Below, piece by piece: positions 63,256 to 64,000 of a stretch of 64,000 bases of DNA. The stretch is from Streptomyces sp. NBC_00239 (GTDB lineage Bacteria > Actinomycetota > Actinomycetes > Streptomycetales > Streptomycetaceae). The notes beneath the pieces are model-generated. The model saw nothing but the letters and a program-made list of their open reading frames with translations, did not search any database and was not told the origin of the DNA. The stretch covers positions 1 to 64,000 of the forward strand of contig NZ_CP108095.1 of the NCBI RefSeq assembly GCF_036194065.1, read 5' to 3'. Both the position numbers and the translations under genes were made by a program. The stretch's first letter is position 1; each line of letters opens with the position of its first letter.

Positions 63256-64000
63256 AGTGAGCGTTTTGGTTATGTTCGCACTGGTCTGACGCAGTTTTGA
63301 ACTGCCGGTGCCGCAGAATTGCCGTGCCGTCTGTACTGGAATATGGCTTTCCTGAAGAGCGGTCGGCAGGCGAAGTGATCCGGTTGTCACCGGAACATCC
63401 CGTCTCAATTGCACATGACCTACTTCACGACGTATCCAGGACGCCTGCCAACGCTCCCGATGCCACCGCACACGCCCTCCCCGACAGCTGCAAGCGCCGG
63501 TATCCCCACATCATGCGACCACCCCGGCCCTACCCCAGCGACCTGTCCGACGCGCGGTGGGAACTGATCCGCCCCACCCTCGAAACCTGGCGCCAGGCCC
63601 GCGCCGGAATCCGCCGGCCCCACCACGACCTGCGGGCACTCATGAACGCCATCCTCTACGTCGACCGCACCGGCATCCCCTGGCGCTACCTACCGCACGA
63701 CTTCCCACCCTGGCAAAGCGTCTACGGCTACTTCGCCCACTGGCAAAACGACGGCATCTTCGACCACCTCAACGGCCTCCTGCGCACCCTGCCCCGCCAG
63801 GCCGAAGGCCGCGAACCAGAGCCCACCGCCTGCCTGCTCGACTCCCAAAGCATCAAGACCTCAGCCAACGTCCACCTCGCCGACCAGGGCATCGACCCCG
63901 CGAAAAAGATCATCGGCCGCAAACGGCACATCGCCACCGACACCCTCGGCCTCCTCCTGGCCGTCCTCGTCACCGCCGCCAGCGTCCACGACTCCGCCGC
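63256..64000 (+). mobile_element. IS5-family insertion sequence, copy 2 (runs off window)
   Basis: Starts AGTGAGCGTTTT and is the same as 16864-17608 except one base at 63427. It is inserted into another transposase gene. The left flank is CTT, not TA as in copy 1. Confidence 0.9.
63513..64000 (+). CDS. IS5-family transposase, partial at window edge
   Basis: Same protein as at 17121 for the 162 codons visible, including the first catalytic Asp in LLDSQSIKTS. The rest lies beyond the window. Confidence 0.85.
   Translation, partial: MRPPRPYPSDLSDARWELIRPTLETWRQARAGIRRPHHDLRALMNAILYVDRTGIPWRYLPHDFPPWQSVYGYFAHWQNDGIFDHLNGLLRTLPRQAEGREPEPTACLLDSQSIKTSANVHLADQGIDPAKKIIGRKRHIATDTLGLLLAVLVTAASVHDSA

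Noticed and set aside
1..64000. tRNA, rRNA or riboswitch genes
   Set aside because: None could be recognised by eye; a covariance-model scan would be needed to exclude small RNAs.

Overview
The window is GC-rich actinomycete DNA, most probably Streptomyces. Evidence is the codon use, GTG/TTG starts, families typical of Streptomyces (DUF397 and DUF4132 remnants, MmyB-type regulator, WhiG-like sigma factor, tendamistat-type amylase inhibitor) and a type I-E CRISPR repeat. No rRNA or tRNA gene and no core housekeeping operon is visible. The density of insertion sequences, truncated genes and fused gene fragments suggests an accessory region such as a chromosome arm or a large plasmid. This is inference; nothing in the window proves which.

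Layout. 1-6.5 kb: small hypothetical genes among runs of short-loop hairpins, then remnants (Nudix, LigA BRCT end joined to an integrase end). 7.1-8.4 kb: secreted seven-repeat propeller protein. 8.7-12.7 kb: a GntR-regulator operon with a 45-residue coupled gene, a barstar remnant, a decayed secreted hydrolase, and an intact secreted CBM20 plus tendamistat-like amylase-inhibitor protein behind MalR-like inverted repeats. 12.9-16.7 kb: mosaic of gene fragments, then two divergent paralogues bracketed by a repeat family. 16.9-18.5 kb: an IS5-family element and an orphan CRISPR array (6 repeats, no cas genes). 18.5-27.8 kb: truncated kinase, frameshifted secreted protein, lipoprotein, a terpene cyclase fused out of frame to an MmyB regulator end, GNAT, methyltransferase, Nudix. 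27.9-41.2 kb: IS21, IS982 (two forms), IS5 and Tn3 remnants around a TetR/SnoaL pair, a two-component system and a secreted EEP nuclease.

41.4-50.2 kb is the most coherent block. A minus-strand operon encodes a small membrane-associated protein, a TPR protein, a metzincin metalloprotease, a trypsin-like protease, and a multidomain protein (helical domain, trypsin-like protease, NTPase-like). It diverges from a plus-strand operon of a small membrane protein, an ECF-like sigma factor and a WhiG-like sigma factor. A caspase-like protease lies at 54.5 kb. Proteases, TPR and adaptor-like small proteins together resemble actinobacterial protease-based conflict systems; the pairing with two sigma factors is unusual. 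Two members carry disruptions (frameshifts, an in-frame stop), so the copy may be decaying or the assembly may contain indel errors.

50.2-64 kb: a hydrolase/histidine-kinase chimera, an intact dhaKLM operon for dihydroxyacetone phosphorylation, the caspase, an ISAs1 element, DUF6308, IS110 and regulator remnants, two small exported proteins, and a nested pair of IS5-family elements, the outer being a second near-identical copy of the one at 16.9 kb.
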